Shown in pieces: positions 40,903-51,135 of a DNA stretch of 64,000 nucleotides; positions within the stretch are counted from its first letter, which is position 1; every line of letters starts with the position of its first letter. A program made the position numbers and the translations under genes. This stretch comes from DASWIG01 sp965371445 (lineage in GTDB: Bacteria > Acidobacteriota > Thermoanaerobaculia > Multivoradales > J023), in the NCBI GenBank assembly GCA_965371445.1, contig CBDUYN010000003.1, positions 62,001 through 126,000 on the forward strand. The letters are read 5' to 3'. Under the pieces are notes generated by a model that was not told the DNA's origin, ran no database searches, and worked only from the letters and a program-made list of their open reading frames with translations.

Positions 40903-43900
40903 ATGACGGAGAAGACACGCGCGGGAGAAGAAGCCCTGACGAAAGACGCCGCGGCGCAAGAGAGCGGCGTCGTCCTCGAAACGTCCGAGGAGGCCGGCGT
41001 CGGCGACGACAAGGTCAAGGAGCTGCTGGAAAAAGACGCCAAGACGGCGCGCGCGGTCACCGGCCCCTGGCAGTGGCTGGTCGCCGGTCTCGGCGCTTTC
41101 ATGGTGGTGTTCTACTTCTACACCGCGGGCGTCTCCTCCGTCTCGACGCAGTATCATCGCGGCGTCTACGTCTTCATCACCTACGTCCTCGTCTTCCTGC
41201 TCTATCCGGCACCTCGGGAGACGATGCGCGCCTTGCTCTCTGTCTTCGGCGGCTTCGTCGTGGCGAGCGCGGTTGCGGCGTTCGCCTTTTTCGACGACGT
41301 CGCGTCGTTCCACGACCGCCTGACGTCGATCGGCGTCGCCTGGAGCGACAGCGGCCTCGGCGCCGCCCTCGGCCAGGCCGCCGGCCTCTGGCCCCTTTTC
41401 CTCGCCGCCCTGGCGCTCGGGGCCGGGCTTTTCGTCGCCGACCGCAAGATGGCGTCCAGGTGGCCGGTGAACCCCACCTCCATCGACGTCCTGATGGCCG
41501 TCATCTCGGCTTCGGTGGTCTATTACTGGATCCACGAGTTCGAAGACCTGAACTACCGCGCCGGCGCCGAGACCGAGCTCGACGCCCTGGTGTCGATCGT
41601 CGGCATCGTCCTTTCGCTGGAGGTCTGCCGGCGCGTGCTGGGCTGGGCGATGACGTCGGTCGGTTTGGTGATGCTCGCCTACGCCTACTTCGGCGCCTAT
41701 CTGCCCGACATCGTCGCCCACCGCGGCTTCGGCGTCGAGCGGCTGGCGACGGCGCTTTTCATCACCACCAACGGTGTCTTCGGCGTCATGGCGAACGTGC
41801 TGGCGACCTACGTCATCCTCTTCATCTTCTTCGGCGCTTTTCTGCACAAGTCGGGTGCCGGGAAGTTCTTCATCGACCTGCCGATGGCGATCGCCGGCAA
41901 GTCGACCGGCGGTCCGGCCAAGGTGGCGGTGATGGCGTCGGCGCTTTTCGGCTCGGTCTCGGGGAGCGCCATCGCCAACACGGTGTCGACGGGCGCTTTC
42001 ACCATTCCGCTGATGAAGCGAGCCGGCTTCCGGCCCCACGTCGCGGGAGCGATCGAGCCCTCGGCGTCGATCGGCGGCATGTTCATGCCGCCGATCATGG
42101 GCGCCGGCGGCTTCCTGATGGCGGAGCTCACGGAAACGCCCTACGTCCACATCATGCTGATCGCCATCTTCCCGGCGCTGCTCTACTTCTTCTCGGTTTT
42201 CTGCATGATCCACTTCGAGGCCAAGAAGCATAAGATCGAGGGCGTCGTCGGCGAGGACCTCCCCCACTGGACGGTCGTGCTGCGCCGCGAATGGTATTTC
42301 TCGATGCCGCTTGTCATCATCACCGTCCTGATGATCCTGGGCCGCTCGCCCGGCTTTTCGGCGTTCTGGGCCACGCTCTCCTGCATCGCGATCAGCTGGT
42401 TCCGCAAGGAGACGCGGATGGGCCCGAAAGAGATCTGGGAGGCGATCCAGACCGGCGCCCGCAACACGCTCATCATCGGCGCCACCCTGGGCGTGATCGG
42501 CGTCATCGTCGGCACGATCTCCCTGACCGGCATCGGGCTCAAGTTCTCCGACATCATCATCTCACTCGCCGGCGGGCACCTGCTGCCGGCGATCCTCCTC
42601 GTCGGGCTGGCGTCGCTTGTCCTCGGCATGGGCGTACCGGTGACGGCGGCTTACCTCATCACCGCGGTGCTGGCCGTGCCGCCGCTCGCCGAGATGGGTG
42701 TCGTCTTAATCGCCGCCCACATGATCGTCTACTGGTTCAGCCAGGACTCGAACATCACGCCGCCGGTCTGCGTCGCCGCCTACGCCGGCGCCGCGATCGC
42801 CGGCGCCGACCCGTGGAAGACCGGCTGGACGGCGTTCAAGTTCGCCAAGCTCCTCTACGTCATGCCGGTCCTTTTTGCCTTCACCCCGGCGATCCTTTTT
42901 GAGGGCAAGCCCTTGGTGGCCCCGCCGATGCAAGACGAGTTGATGGGCGGCATGGTCATGGAGATCAAGGTCGCCGTCGGCGACGCGGTCGAGGAGGGCG
43001 ACGTCGTCGCCACGGTCCTCGACGGCGAGGAGATCCGCGAGATCGGCGCCGACCGCGACGGCGTGATCAAGGAGATCCTGATCTCCGGAGGAGGATTCCT
43101 CGAGGGGGGCGCCTTGATCGCCGAGACCGCGGCCAGGCCCTCCAAGATCTTCTCGTCAATGTTCTCCGCGTTTCTCGGCACCATCGCCTTCTCCGCCCTG
43201 ACCATGGGTTTCTTACTGCGTAGGACCAACATCCTGGAGTGGCCGGTGCTGGCGGTGGCGACCGTGCTCCTCTACTGGCCGACCTTCACGACCGACGCCG
43301 CTGGCCTCGTCCTCGTCACCGCCGTCTTCTTGAGCCAGAAGTGGAGAGCGGCCGATCCGCCAACCGGCGCACGCCCATTGCAGTCGCCGATCGCGGCCAT
43401 CTGCCTCTCGAATGTCAACAACGTCCGCAAACCAACCACGCATGGAGGACAAGTCATGAAGCGTAACCCAGTGGTATGGACTCTCGTCACCCTGCTGCTG
43501 CTCGTTCTAGGCGCCACCGCCGCCCAGGCTGGCGCCAAGCTCAAGATCAACGCTAACGCGGAAATCGACCTCGGCTTCCGGCTCCAGGTCCTCGGGATCT
43601 TCACCGAGCGCGACATCGACGGCGACGGTGAGCACGAGGCCTTCGACGACTTCCGGTTGCGGCGCGCCCGCTTCCGTTTGAAGGGCACGGTCAACAAGCA
43701 CATCAGCATGTTTCTCCAGACCGACGTTTCGGGCAACGACATCCGGATGGTCGACGCCTACATCCACCTCAAGAAAAATGCTCGATTCCAGGTCTTCCTG
43801 GGACAGCACCACGTGGGGGCGAACCGCCAGAACGTCACCTCCTCCGGGACGCTCCTGGCGCTGGACCGTCCGGGCCTGATCTACAAGTCGCTCACCTGGG

Positions 43901-44607
43901 GCACCCGGGCGCTCACGACTTTCGACACCTCGACCTACTCTGACAGCGACGCCGGATTCCGCGGCCCGGCCCAGGTCCGCGACACCGGCGTCACCTTCTG
44001 GGGCACCGGTGACATGGGTGGCAACGCCCACTACAAGTACTACCTCGGCACCTACGACGGCATCTCGGCCTCCGGCCATGACTCCGAGCGCTACACCGGC
44101 CGCCTGCAGCTCAACTTCGGCGACGCCGAGCCGAGCTACTACTCGGTCGCCAACTACCTCGGCAAGAAGAACACCATCGGCGTCGGCTTCTCCTACGACA
44201 CGCAATCGGACGTCGCCTCGTCGAAGACCCCGCTGACCGACTACAACTTCTACTCGGTCGATCTCTTTGCCTCGCAGGGAGCGGCCACGTTTGAGGGCGC
44301 CTTCATGAACCTCGACCTCGACGGCGCCAACCCGGCCGCCGAAGGCGACGGCTTCTACGCGCAGCTCGGCTACCTGATGTCGAACAACAAGATGCAGCCG
44401 TGGTTCCTCTACGAGGACTGGAGCGCTGAGGAGGCGAGCGGCAAGGGGAGCTACGACCTCTGGCGGGTGGGCCTGAGCTACTTCATGGCCGGCCACAACG
44501 CCAACTTCAAGATCGGCTACGAGAGCATGAGCGCCGACGCGCTGATCGGCTCCTCCAACGAGGACCAGATCGACAGCTTCGTAATCGGCTTCTACACCAC
44601 TTACTAG
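40903..44607 (+). CDS. TRAP transporter fused permease, reading through in frame into a porin
   Basis: The first 850 residues are a TRAP fused 4TM/12TM permease: a large charged N-terminus, then helices with FGSVSGSAIANTVSTGAFTI, EPSASIGGMFMPPIMGAGGF and LGMGVPVTAAYLITAVLAVP. Residues about 670-745 hold a lipoyl/biotinyl-like barrel (GMVMEIKVAVGDAVEEGDVV, DGVIKEILISGGGFLEGG) whose modified-lysine turn is replaced by DGEEI. After two further helices ending SQKWRA there is no stop; about 33 linker residues lead in frame into the porin start at 43456. The family drives Na+- or H+-coupled uptake of the TAXI-bound solute. The porin has its own ribosome site and signal peptide, so separate translation is likely; read-through would give a 1234-residue fusion. 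Confidence 0.85.
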   Translation: MTEKTRAGEEALTKDAAAQESGVVLETSEEAGVGDDKVKELLEKDAKTARAVTGPWQWLVAGLGAFMVVFYFYTAGVSSVSTQYHRGVYVFITYVLVFLLYPAPRETMRALLSVFGGFVVASAVAAFAFFDDVASFHDRLTSIGVAWSDSGLGAALGQAAGLWPLFLAALALGAGLFVADRKMASRWPVNPTSIDVLMAVISASVVYYWIHEFEDLNYRAGAETELDALVSIVGIVLSLEVCRRVLGWAMTSVGLVMLAYAYFGAYLPDIVAHRGFGVERLATALFITTNGVFGVMANVLATYVILFIFFGAFLHKSGAGKFFIDLPMAIAGKSTGGPAKVAVMASALFGSVSGSAIANTVSTGAFTIPLMKRAGFRPHVAGAIEPSASIGGMFMPPIMGAGGFLMAELTETPYVHIMLIAIFPALLYFFSVFCMIHFEAKKHKIEGVVGEDLPHWTVVLRREWYFSMPLVIITVLMILGRSPGFSAFWATLSCIAISWFRKETRMGPKEIWEAIQTGARNTLIIGATLGVIGVIVGTISLTGIGLKFSDIIISLAGGHLLPAILLVGLASLVLGMGVPVTAAYLITAVLAVPPLAEMGVVLIAAHMIVYWFSQDSNITPPVCVAAYAGAAIAGADPWKTGWTAFKFAKLLYVMPVLFAFTPAILFEGKPLVAPPMQDELMGGMVMEIKVAVGDAVEEGDVVATVLDGEEIREIGADRDGVIKEILISGGGFLEGGALIAETAARPSKIFSSMFSAFLGTIAFSALTMGFLLRRTNILEWPVLAVATVLLYWPTFTTDAAGLVLVTAVFLSQKWRAADPPTGARPLQSPIAAICLSNVNNVRKPTTHGGQVMKRNPVVWTLVTLLLLVLGATAAQAGAKLKINANAEIDLGFRLQVLGIFTERDIDGDGEHEAFDDFRLRRARFRLKGTVNKHISMFLQTDVSGNDIRMVDAYIHLKKNARFQVFLGQHHVGANRQNVTSSGTLLALDRPGLIYKSLTWGTRALTTFDTSTYSDSDAGFRGPAQVRDTGVTFWGTGDMGGNAHYKYYLGTYDGISASGHDSERYTGRLQLNFGDAEPSYYSVANYLGKKNTIGVGFSYDTQSDVASSKTPLTDYNFYSVDLFASQGAATFEGAFMNLDLDGANPAAEGDGFYAQLGYLMSNNKMQPWFLYEDWSAEEASGKGSYDLWRVGLSYFMAGHNANFKIGYESMSADALIGSSNEDQIDSFVIGFYTTY
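43456..44607 (+). CDS. Outer-membrane porin (phosphate-selective porin-like), internal start
   Basis: 383 residues from ATG 43456, with ATGGAGGAC upstream and its own signal peptide (VVWTLVTLLLLVLGATAAQA). The mature part shows alternating beta-strand patterns and the family segments DDFRLRRARFRLKGTVNKHI and VFLGQHHVGANRQNVTSSGT, as in OprO/OprP-like porins. It ends in aromatic SFVIGFYTTY, the C-terminal phenylalanine/tyrosine signature recognised by the BAM complex. It would give the TRAP substrate passage through the outer membrane. It shares its frame with the permease, which lacks a stop. Confidence 0.85.
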   Translation: MKRNPVVWTLVTLLLLVLGATAAQAGAKLKINANAEIDLGFRLQVLGIFTERDIDGDGEHEAFDDFRLRRARFRLKGTVNKHISMFLQTDVSGNDIRMVDAYIHLKKNARFQVFLGQHHVGANRQNVTSSGTLLALDRPGLIYKSLTWGTRALTTFDTSTYSDSDAGFRGPAQVRDTGVTFWGTGDMGGNAHYKYYLGTYDGISASGHDSERYTGRLQLNFGDAEPSYYSVANYLGKKNTIGVGFSYDTQSDVASSKTPLTDYNFYSVDLFASQGAATFEGAFMNLDLDGANPAAEGDGFYAQLGYLMSNNKMQPWFLYEDWSAEEASGKGSYDLWRVGLSYFMAGHNANFKIGYESMSADALIGSSNEDQIDSFVIGFYTTY

Positions 44608-44644
44608 ACGCCTGGTCGTCCAACGCCAAAGGGGGAAGGCCGCA

Positions 44645-45199
44645 ATGTCAGAGCCCAAGAGATCGAACCGGGGTATCGGCTCCGTCCACCAGCAACTGAG
44701 AAACCGCCTGGCGGCCTTTCCTGCGCCCCTTTTGACGGCCCTTGCCGTCTTCGCGGCGCTGGCCGTGATTCCCCGCGCCGGCCTCGCCCAAGAGGCCGAC
44801 GCGTCGAGCCCCGCGCTCCAGCTCTTCGAGGCCTTCTACGCCGAGATCGTAGGGGCCGCCGAAGACTCTCGCCTGCCGGCCGAGGCAGCGTCGAAGGCCA
44901 AGGACGTCCGGTTCGACCTGGAGCGGGACCTGATCCGCGCCGACGCTGAGATCGAGATCCTGAAGCTCGAGGTGGCACGGTTCACCGGCGAGCGCCAGGC
45001 CGAAGCGCTCGACGGCCTCCTCCACACCGTCGCCAAGAGAGAGAGGCGGATCTACGACCAGATCCAGCGGCTCGAAGAGCTCGCCGGAATGCCGGTCTGC
45101 CTCTCGGAGGAGAGGAGCGGCGAGAAAGAGGCCCAAAAAAAGCGCCGCTTCAACCTGACCTGGGAGCCGGAGGAGTTCGTCGACGACGTGCCGCCTTAG
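44645..45199 (+). CDS. Exported coiled-coil protein
   Basis: 184 residues from ATG 44645 (AAGGGGGAAGG upstream). A long N-terminus with a hydrophobic export segment (LLTALAVFAALAVIPRAGLA, cleavage near residue 49) is followed by a heptad-rich helix (LERDLIRADAEIEILKLEVA, AKRERRIYDQIQRLEELAGM) and a basic, then Trp-containing tail. No known family. It is the last gene of the TAXI-TRAP-porin unit (37-base gap) and is followed by a strong palindrome. Confidence 0.6.
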   Translation: MSEPKRSNRGIGSVHQQLRNRLAAFPAPLLTALAVFAALAVIPRAGLAQEADASSPALQLFEAFYAEIVGAAEDSRLPAEAASKAKDVRFDLERDLIRADAEIEILKLEVARFTGERQAEALDGLLHTVAKRERRIYDQIQRLEELAGMPVCLSEERSGEKEAQKKRRFNLTWEPEEFVDDVPP

Positions 45200-45230
45200 G
45201 GCGGGGGGACCGTGACGCGTGCCCGGGCAC

Positions 45231-45260
45231 GTCCACCCGGGGTTAAAACCCCGGGTGGAC
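45231..45260. terminator. Perfect 30-base palindrome between convergent genes
   Basis: GTCCACCCGGGGTT pairs with AACCCCGGGTGGAC around AA, a 14-bp stem. It is followed by two near copies of GGACRTGCCGGCGCC. It sits between the convergent ends of the TRAP unit and the metallophosphoesterase, so a bidirectional terminator is likely. Confidence 0.75.
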
Positions 45261-45314
45261 ATGCCGGCGCCGGGCGGACGTGCCGGCGCCCGACGACGAC
45301 CGGCGTGCCCCGCC

Positions 45315-46058
45315 TCAGATCCCGAGCGCCAGGCGGTCGGCCAGGACCTTCGGCAGCCCGGAGCGGATGATGCGCTCCTGAGCTTTCTCGATCGCGTACT
45401 CGACGCGCTGCCAGCGGAGCGTCCGGGACTCGCTGTCGTAGGTGAAAAACGCCGCCCGCGGGTCGCGGTCGCGGGGCTGGCCGATCGAGCCGGGGTTCAA
45501 GAGGTAGCGCTTCCCCTCCTCCAGGGTGAGGGTGAAAGAGTCGTCCTGGACGACCGCCACCTCGATCCCCTTCGAGTGGAGGACAAAAAGCGACGGGATG
45601 TGGGTGTGGCCAAAAAAGATGACCTTGGCGTCGTAGTTGGAGAAAATCTCATAGGCGTCGTAGATCGAGAAGACGTAGGTGTCCTCGTCGAGCGGCGAGC
45701 CGTGACAGATCTCGAGCTCGTCGGTGATCTCCATGGGGCCCTTGGGGAGCTCGCGGACATAGCGGAGGTTGGCCGGCGTGAGCCGCTCGGTGGTCCACTT
45801 GGCCGCGGCGAGCGCCGGCTGGTTGAAGTTCGAGCCGTCCTCGAGCTCCGCCACCACCTTGTCGTGGTTGCCGCGGACGACGTGGACGACCCCTTCCATG
45901 TTCCGCACCGCCTCCACCACCTGGTTGGGACCGGCGCCGTAACCCACCAGGTCGCCAAGGACAAGGGTGGCGTCGAACTTCTTCCTCTTGACCCGGCGAA
46001 GGACGGCAGCAAAAGCGTCCCAGTTGCCGTGCATGTCGGATAAGACTAGATACCGCAA
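45315..46058 (-). CDS. Metallophosphoesterase (YfcE/ApaH-like)
   Basis: 247 residues. Metal ligands are in YLVLSDMHGNWDAF (SDxHG), LVLGDLVGYG, VVRGNHDKVV and FFGHTHIPSL with LLNPGSIGQPRD. The layout matches the small-molecule or protein phosphatase branch related to YfcE and diadenosine tetraphosphatase. Its start overlaps the end of the shikimate kinase gene by 13 bases, so the two are translated together; a functional link is not obvious. Confidence 0.88.
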   Translation of the reverse strand: MRYLVLSDMHGNWDAFAAVLRRVKRKKFDATLVLGDLVGYGAGPNQVVEAVRNMEGVVHVVRGNHDKVVAELEDGSNFNQPALAAAKWTTERLTPANLRYVRELPKGPMEITDELEICHGSPLDEDTYVFSIYDAYEIFSNYDAKVIFFGHTHIPSLFVLHSKGIEVAVVQDDSFTLTLEEGKRYLLNPGSIGQPRDRDPRAAFFTYDSESRTLRWQRVEYAIEKAQERIIRSGLPKVLADRLALGI

Positions 46059-46561
46059 CTTCTCTCTCTCAGCCGGGCTGCGAGGCGCTCCGCCACCTGC
46101 GCGATGGGCTCCTCTGGCGCGATGGGAATCTCCAGGTCGGCAAGACGGTAGGCTGGAAGCCGCTCCTGGTAGAGCCTCCGTGCTTCCTCCAGGTCACGAA
46201 AGAGAGGGCGCGCCCTGCGGCCCTCTACTTCGATACGTTCCAGGATCGTGGCGAAGCTCGGGTGCAGCCAGACGCTCGTACCGAGCCCCCGGATCACCTC
46301 CCGGTTGCGCTCGAAGGTCATCGTTGCGCCGCCGGTCGCCACGACCGCCTCGTCCAATCGCGCCGTCTCCTTCAAACAGGCATGCTCCAAGTCGCGAAAG
46401 CGGCTCTCCCCATAGAGCTCGAAGATCTCGCGGACGCTCTCTCCGGTCCGCTTCTCGATCTCCTGGTCGAGGTCCAGCAGGGGACAACCCAAGATCTCAG
46501 AGACCTTACCACCAACTGCCGTCTTTCCGGCACCCATGAACCCGGTCAAATAGACGCGCAT
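46046..46561 (-). CDS. aroK: Shikimate kinase
   Basis: 171 residues, normal length. Walker A GFMGAGKTAVG (7-17), the shikimate-binding DLDQEIEKRTG and SRFRDLE, and the glycine triplet ATGGA are in place, as is the LID arginine in RRARPLF. It phosphorylates the 3-OH of shikimate in aromatic amino-acid synthesis. Overlapping the phosphoesterase and preceded by the MetS/NSS genes, it may be in a longer minus-strand unit. Confidence 0.93.
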   Translation of the reverse strand: MRVYLTGFMGAGKTAVGGKVSEILGCPLLDLDQEIEKRTGESVREIFELYGESRFRDLEHACLKETARLDEAVVATGGATMTFERNREVIRGLGTSVWLHPSFATILERIEVEGRRARPLFRDLEEARRLYQERLPAYRLADLEIPIAPEEPIAQVAERLAARLRERSCGI

Positions 46562-46596
46562 CTCCGCAATTCGTCCCCGGGAGGGTCCCGGCGGCC

Positions 46597-46731
46597 CTAG
46601 GACGCGCTCTCCTCCGGCTCCGGCTCACGCCGCTTCTCGCGTCGTATCGCGTAAAGCACCAGCACCGCGAGGCCGCCCCACACCGCCCCGCAGACCACCA
46701 CCATCGTCAGGATCGCCGTCGTCGTCATCAT
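46597..46731 (-). CDS. metS: MetS-like small subunit of an NSS transporter
   Basis: 44 residues, one transmembrane helix (TAILTMVVVCGAVWGGLAVL) and a basic then acidic tail. The pattern with WGGL near the end of the helix matches MetS-type small proteins that accompany NSS-family methionine/alanine importers and are needed for transport. It starts one base after the stop of the NSS transporter (TGA-C-ATG). Another ATG directly follows the first. Confidence 0.7.
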   Translation of the reverse strand: MMTTTAILTMVVVCGAVWGGLAVLVLYAIRREKRREPEPEESAS

Positions 46732-46732
46732 G

Positions 46733-48190
46733 TCAAGTCCCCTTTTCCGCGGTCCCCGAGAAGCGCACGAGGAACCGGTTCAAGGCGAGGAGCGCTACCA
46801 GAGCCACCGCCCATTGCACAAGCACGGTCCCGACGCTGAAAGGCTTCCAGGGATTGAGCCAGCCCTCGGGATCCCAGCCCCGGGCCTCCCAGAGCCACCA
46901 GATCATCAGCGTCACCGCCTCGACCGGCACCAGGACGCCGACGACGACGACCCACCAGCGGCCGATCGGCAGATCGCAGCCCTCCTGGTTGACCACCTCC
47001 CGCCGTAGGCGCTCGACGCCGAACTTGATGGCGGCGATTGCGAAAAAGAGGCCCGAGAGCATGAGCCCGACCCCCCAGACCCAGTCCTGGTTCTGGAAGA
47101 CCGGCATGTAGAGCGCCGACGGCATCCCCAGGACAAAAGCGGCGCCGAGCACACCGAGGATCGCCGTCCGGCGCTTGAGGCCGGCGTCGATCAGCACCCG
47201 GGTCGCCAGCTCCAGCATCGAGATCAGGCTCGTCAGGGCGGCAAACGAGAGGGCGAGGAAGAAAAGCACCATGAAAAAGCCGCCGCCGGGCATCTCGGAG
47301 AACAGCTGCGGCATCCAGATGAAGGTCAGCCCCTCGTTGCCGGCACCGACGATCTCGGCCTGAGCTCCGGGGTTGATCGCGAAGACCGTGCACAGCACCA
47401 TGATCCCCGCCAGAAGCGATATCGAGTTGTTGCCGAAACCGATCAGGAAGGCGTTTAGGGGCACGTCCTCACGGACACGCATGTAGACGGCGTAGGTCAG
47501 GATCAACCCCCAGCCGGCGCCCGTGTCCCAGGCGTTCTGGGTCAGCGCTTCGAGCCAGATGCGGGGGCTCTTGAGATCGCTCCAATGGGGCGTGAAGAGG
47601 AAGTCGAGCCCCTTCGAGGCCCCCGGCAGGGTCACGGCCCGCACCGCGAGGACGACGACCAGGAGCGCCAGGGTCGGGATCAGGATTTTCGCCACCCTTT
47701 CGATGCCCCGCACCCCGAACCACACGACGGCGCCGCCCAGGGCCAGGGCGAGGAAATGGGTTAGGAGCGACTTCGGGGTGCCCGCGAACGACGTCCACAG
47801 CGACTCGGCCGCCGACTTGTCCGCGAGGCCGCCTTGGAGCGACGCGGCCAGGTAGCGGAAGCACCAGCCGGTCACCACCGAGTAATAGAACATGATGGCC
47901 GTCGCGCACAGCGCCACCCAGCCGCCCATCCACGCCGTGCCGCGTCCACCCAGCTTGACGAACGCGCCGAGGGTGCCGCGCCGCGCCCGCTTGCCGAAGG
48001 AGAACTCTACGATCATGAGCGGCACCGACCACAGCAACAGGAAGACCACCCAGGCGACCAGGAAGCTGCCGCCGCCGTTCGAGGCCGCGACCCTGGGAAA
48101 ACGCCAGATGTTGCCCGTACCCACCGCCATGCCCAGGGTGGCAAGGATCAACCCCCATCGGCTGCTGAACTCTTCGACTTTCTGGCTCAT
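46733..48190 (-). CDS. Sodium-dependent NSS-family transporter
   Basis: 485 residues with about eleven or twelve helices. The unwound TM1 of the LeuT fold is LGMAVGTGNIWRFPR (19-33), the sodium/substrate signature of the SNF family. Other landmarks are GRGTAWMGGW and the TM8-like FFLALSFAALTSLISMLELA. It imports an amino acid with Na+; the MetS-like partner suggests methionine or alanine. The ATG overlaps the preceding thiE stop by four bases. Confidence 0.93.
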   Translation of the reverse strand: MSQKVEEFSSRWGLILATLGMAVGTGNIWRFPRVAASNGGGSFLVAWVVFLLLWSVPLMIVEFSFGKRARRGTLGAFVKLGGRGTAWMGGWVALCATAIMFYYSVVTGWCFRYLAASLQGGLADKSAAESLWTSFAGTPKSLLTHFLALALGGAVVWFGVRGIERVAKILIPTLALLVVVLAVRAVTLPGASKGLDFLFTPHWSDLKSPRIWLEALTQNAWDTGAGWGLILTYAVYMRVREDVPLNAFLIGFGNNSISLLAGIMVLCTVFAINPGAQAEIVGAGNEGLTFIWMPQLFSEMPGGGFFMVLFFLALSFAALTSLISMLELATRVLIDAGLKRRTAILGVLGAAFVLGMPSALYMPVFQNQDWVWGVGLMLSGLFFAIAAIKFGVERLRREVVNQEGCDLPIGRWWVVVVGVLVPVEAVTLMIWWLWEARGWDPEGWLNPWKPFSVGTVLVQWAVALVALLALNRFLVRFSGTAEKGT

Positions 48191-48819
48191 CCTGCCTCCG
48201 CCGCGATCTTGAGCAGTCGTCTGGCGTTTCTCGCGATCTCCGCCGGGGCGCCCAGAGCGCCGATCAGCGCCACGGCGTCGGCCCCCGAACGCAGGACCTC
48301 GGCGACATCCTCGGCCGCGATCCCTCCGATCGCCACCAGGGCCTTGCCACGTACCCAGCCGCGGGCCCGCCCCAGCAGCTCCAGCCCGACCACCGGATCG
48401 GGCCGCGCCTTCGAGCGCGTCGCAAAGATCGGTCCCAGGGCGAGGACGTCGACGTCGTCGTCGGCCGCGGCCTCGCGCAACTGGGCCCCGCCGTGGGTCG
48501 AGCGGCCGATCAGGGTCCCGCTCCCCAACAAGCGCCGCGCCGCGGACGGCTCGAGGTCTTCCTGCCCCAGGTGGACTCCGGCGACCGGCAGGAGCGCCGC
48601 CAGGTCGACCCGGTCGTTGACCCAGAGCGCCGCCGAGGACCCTTCCAGGCGCCGCAGGCTCTGCTCGACGAGCGAGTAGGCCTCGGCGCCCGAAGCGCCC
48701 TTGGCACGGACTTGAATCCAGCCGACGCCGGCCTCGGCGAGGGCTTCGACGGCGGCCGGGAGCGCGGCGCTACCGAGACGGTCACGGTCGGCGACGGCAT
48801 AGATCCTCGGAATCTCCAT
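48187..48819 (-). CDS. thiE: Thiamine-phosphate synthase
   Basis: 210 residues, TIM-barrel. Family residues are visible: GWIQVRAKGASG (pyrophosphate binding), ALWVNDRVDLAALL, GVHLGQEDLEPSAAR, GRSTHG, LALGPIFATRSK and VAIGGI. It joins HMP-pyrophosphate and thiazole phosphate to make thiamine phosphate. TenI-like relatives look similar, but the lysine and Q/R residues of ThiE are kept. It overlaps the downstream NSS transporter gene by four bases. Confidence 0.85.
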   Translation of the reverse strand: MEIPRIYAVADRDRLGSAALPAAVEALAEAGVGWIQVRAKGASGAEAYSLVEQSLRRLEGSSAALWVNDRVDLAALLPVAGVHLGQEDLEPSAARRLLGSGTLIGRSTHGGAQLREAAADDDVDVLALGPIFATRSKARPDPVVGLELLGRARGWVRGKALVAIGGIAAEDVAEVLRSGADAVALIGALGAPAEIARNARRLLKIAAEAG

Positions 48820-48837
48820 ACGCGGACCGCCGCCACC

Positions 48838-50205
<1,368 letters not shown>

Positions 50206-50223
50206 CGAGTCGACGCCGGCAGC

Positions 50224-50730
<507 letters not shown>

Positions 50731-50781
50731 TTTGCCTTCCTCGGATCGGAAAGTGGCGTTTTGAAGAGCCGCCACCGGGCT

Positions 50782-51135
50782 CTAGAGGTCGTCCTCAAAA
50801 AGAAGCGCCGAGCGCCGAAGCTCGAAACGCGCCTTGCCGGTGCTCGAACCGGACTCCAGGACGAGGAGCAGGAAGTAGTCCGCGGTCACCGCGCTGACCA
50901 TCATGATCAGACGGTCGGTGATGATCGAAAGGTGACGCACGGATCCGACCGACAGCTCCTGGTGATTTTGCGAAATCGCCCGGACCTGCGTCATCAACTC
51001 TGCGGAAAGGACTTCCAGGTCAACGTCGGAGCTCGTGGCGACCGACTCAACCTGTATGCCGTCGCGAGCGACAAGGGAAAGCGCCAGAGCGCCTTCGATG
51101 CGGCTGGAGATCTCTTTCAGGCGATCAACGAACAT
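50782..51135 (-). CDS. Roadblock/LC7 domain protein
   Basis: 117 residues from the ATG at 51135 (AGGTGA upstream); GTG 51144 would add three residues. The roadblock fold pattern is visible (IEGALALSLVARDGIQVESV, RHLSIITDRLIMMVSAVTAD, FLLLVLESGSSTGKARFELR). Such proteins (MglB-like) dimerise and regulate small GTPases such as MglA in polarity or motility. No GTPase is next door. The start overlaps the end of the TPR protein gene by 11 bases, so the two are coupled. Confidence 0.82.
   Translation of the reverse strand: MFVDRLKEISSRIEGALALSLVARDGIQVESVATSSDVDLEVLSAELMTQVRAISQNHQELSVGSVRHLSIITDRLIMMVSAVTADYFLLLVLESGSSTGKARFELRRSALLFEDDL

Noticed and set aside
40891..42267. 458-codon minus-strand frame opposite the TRAP permease
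   Set aside because: Low-complexity His/Asp/Arg composition typical of antisense frames in GC-rich genes.
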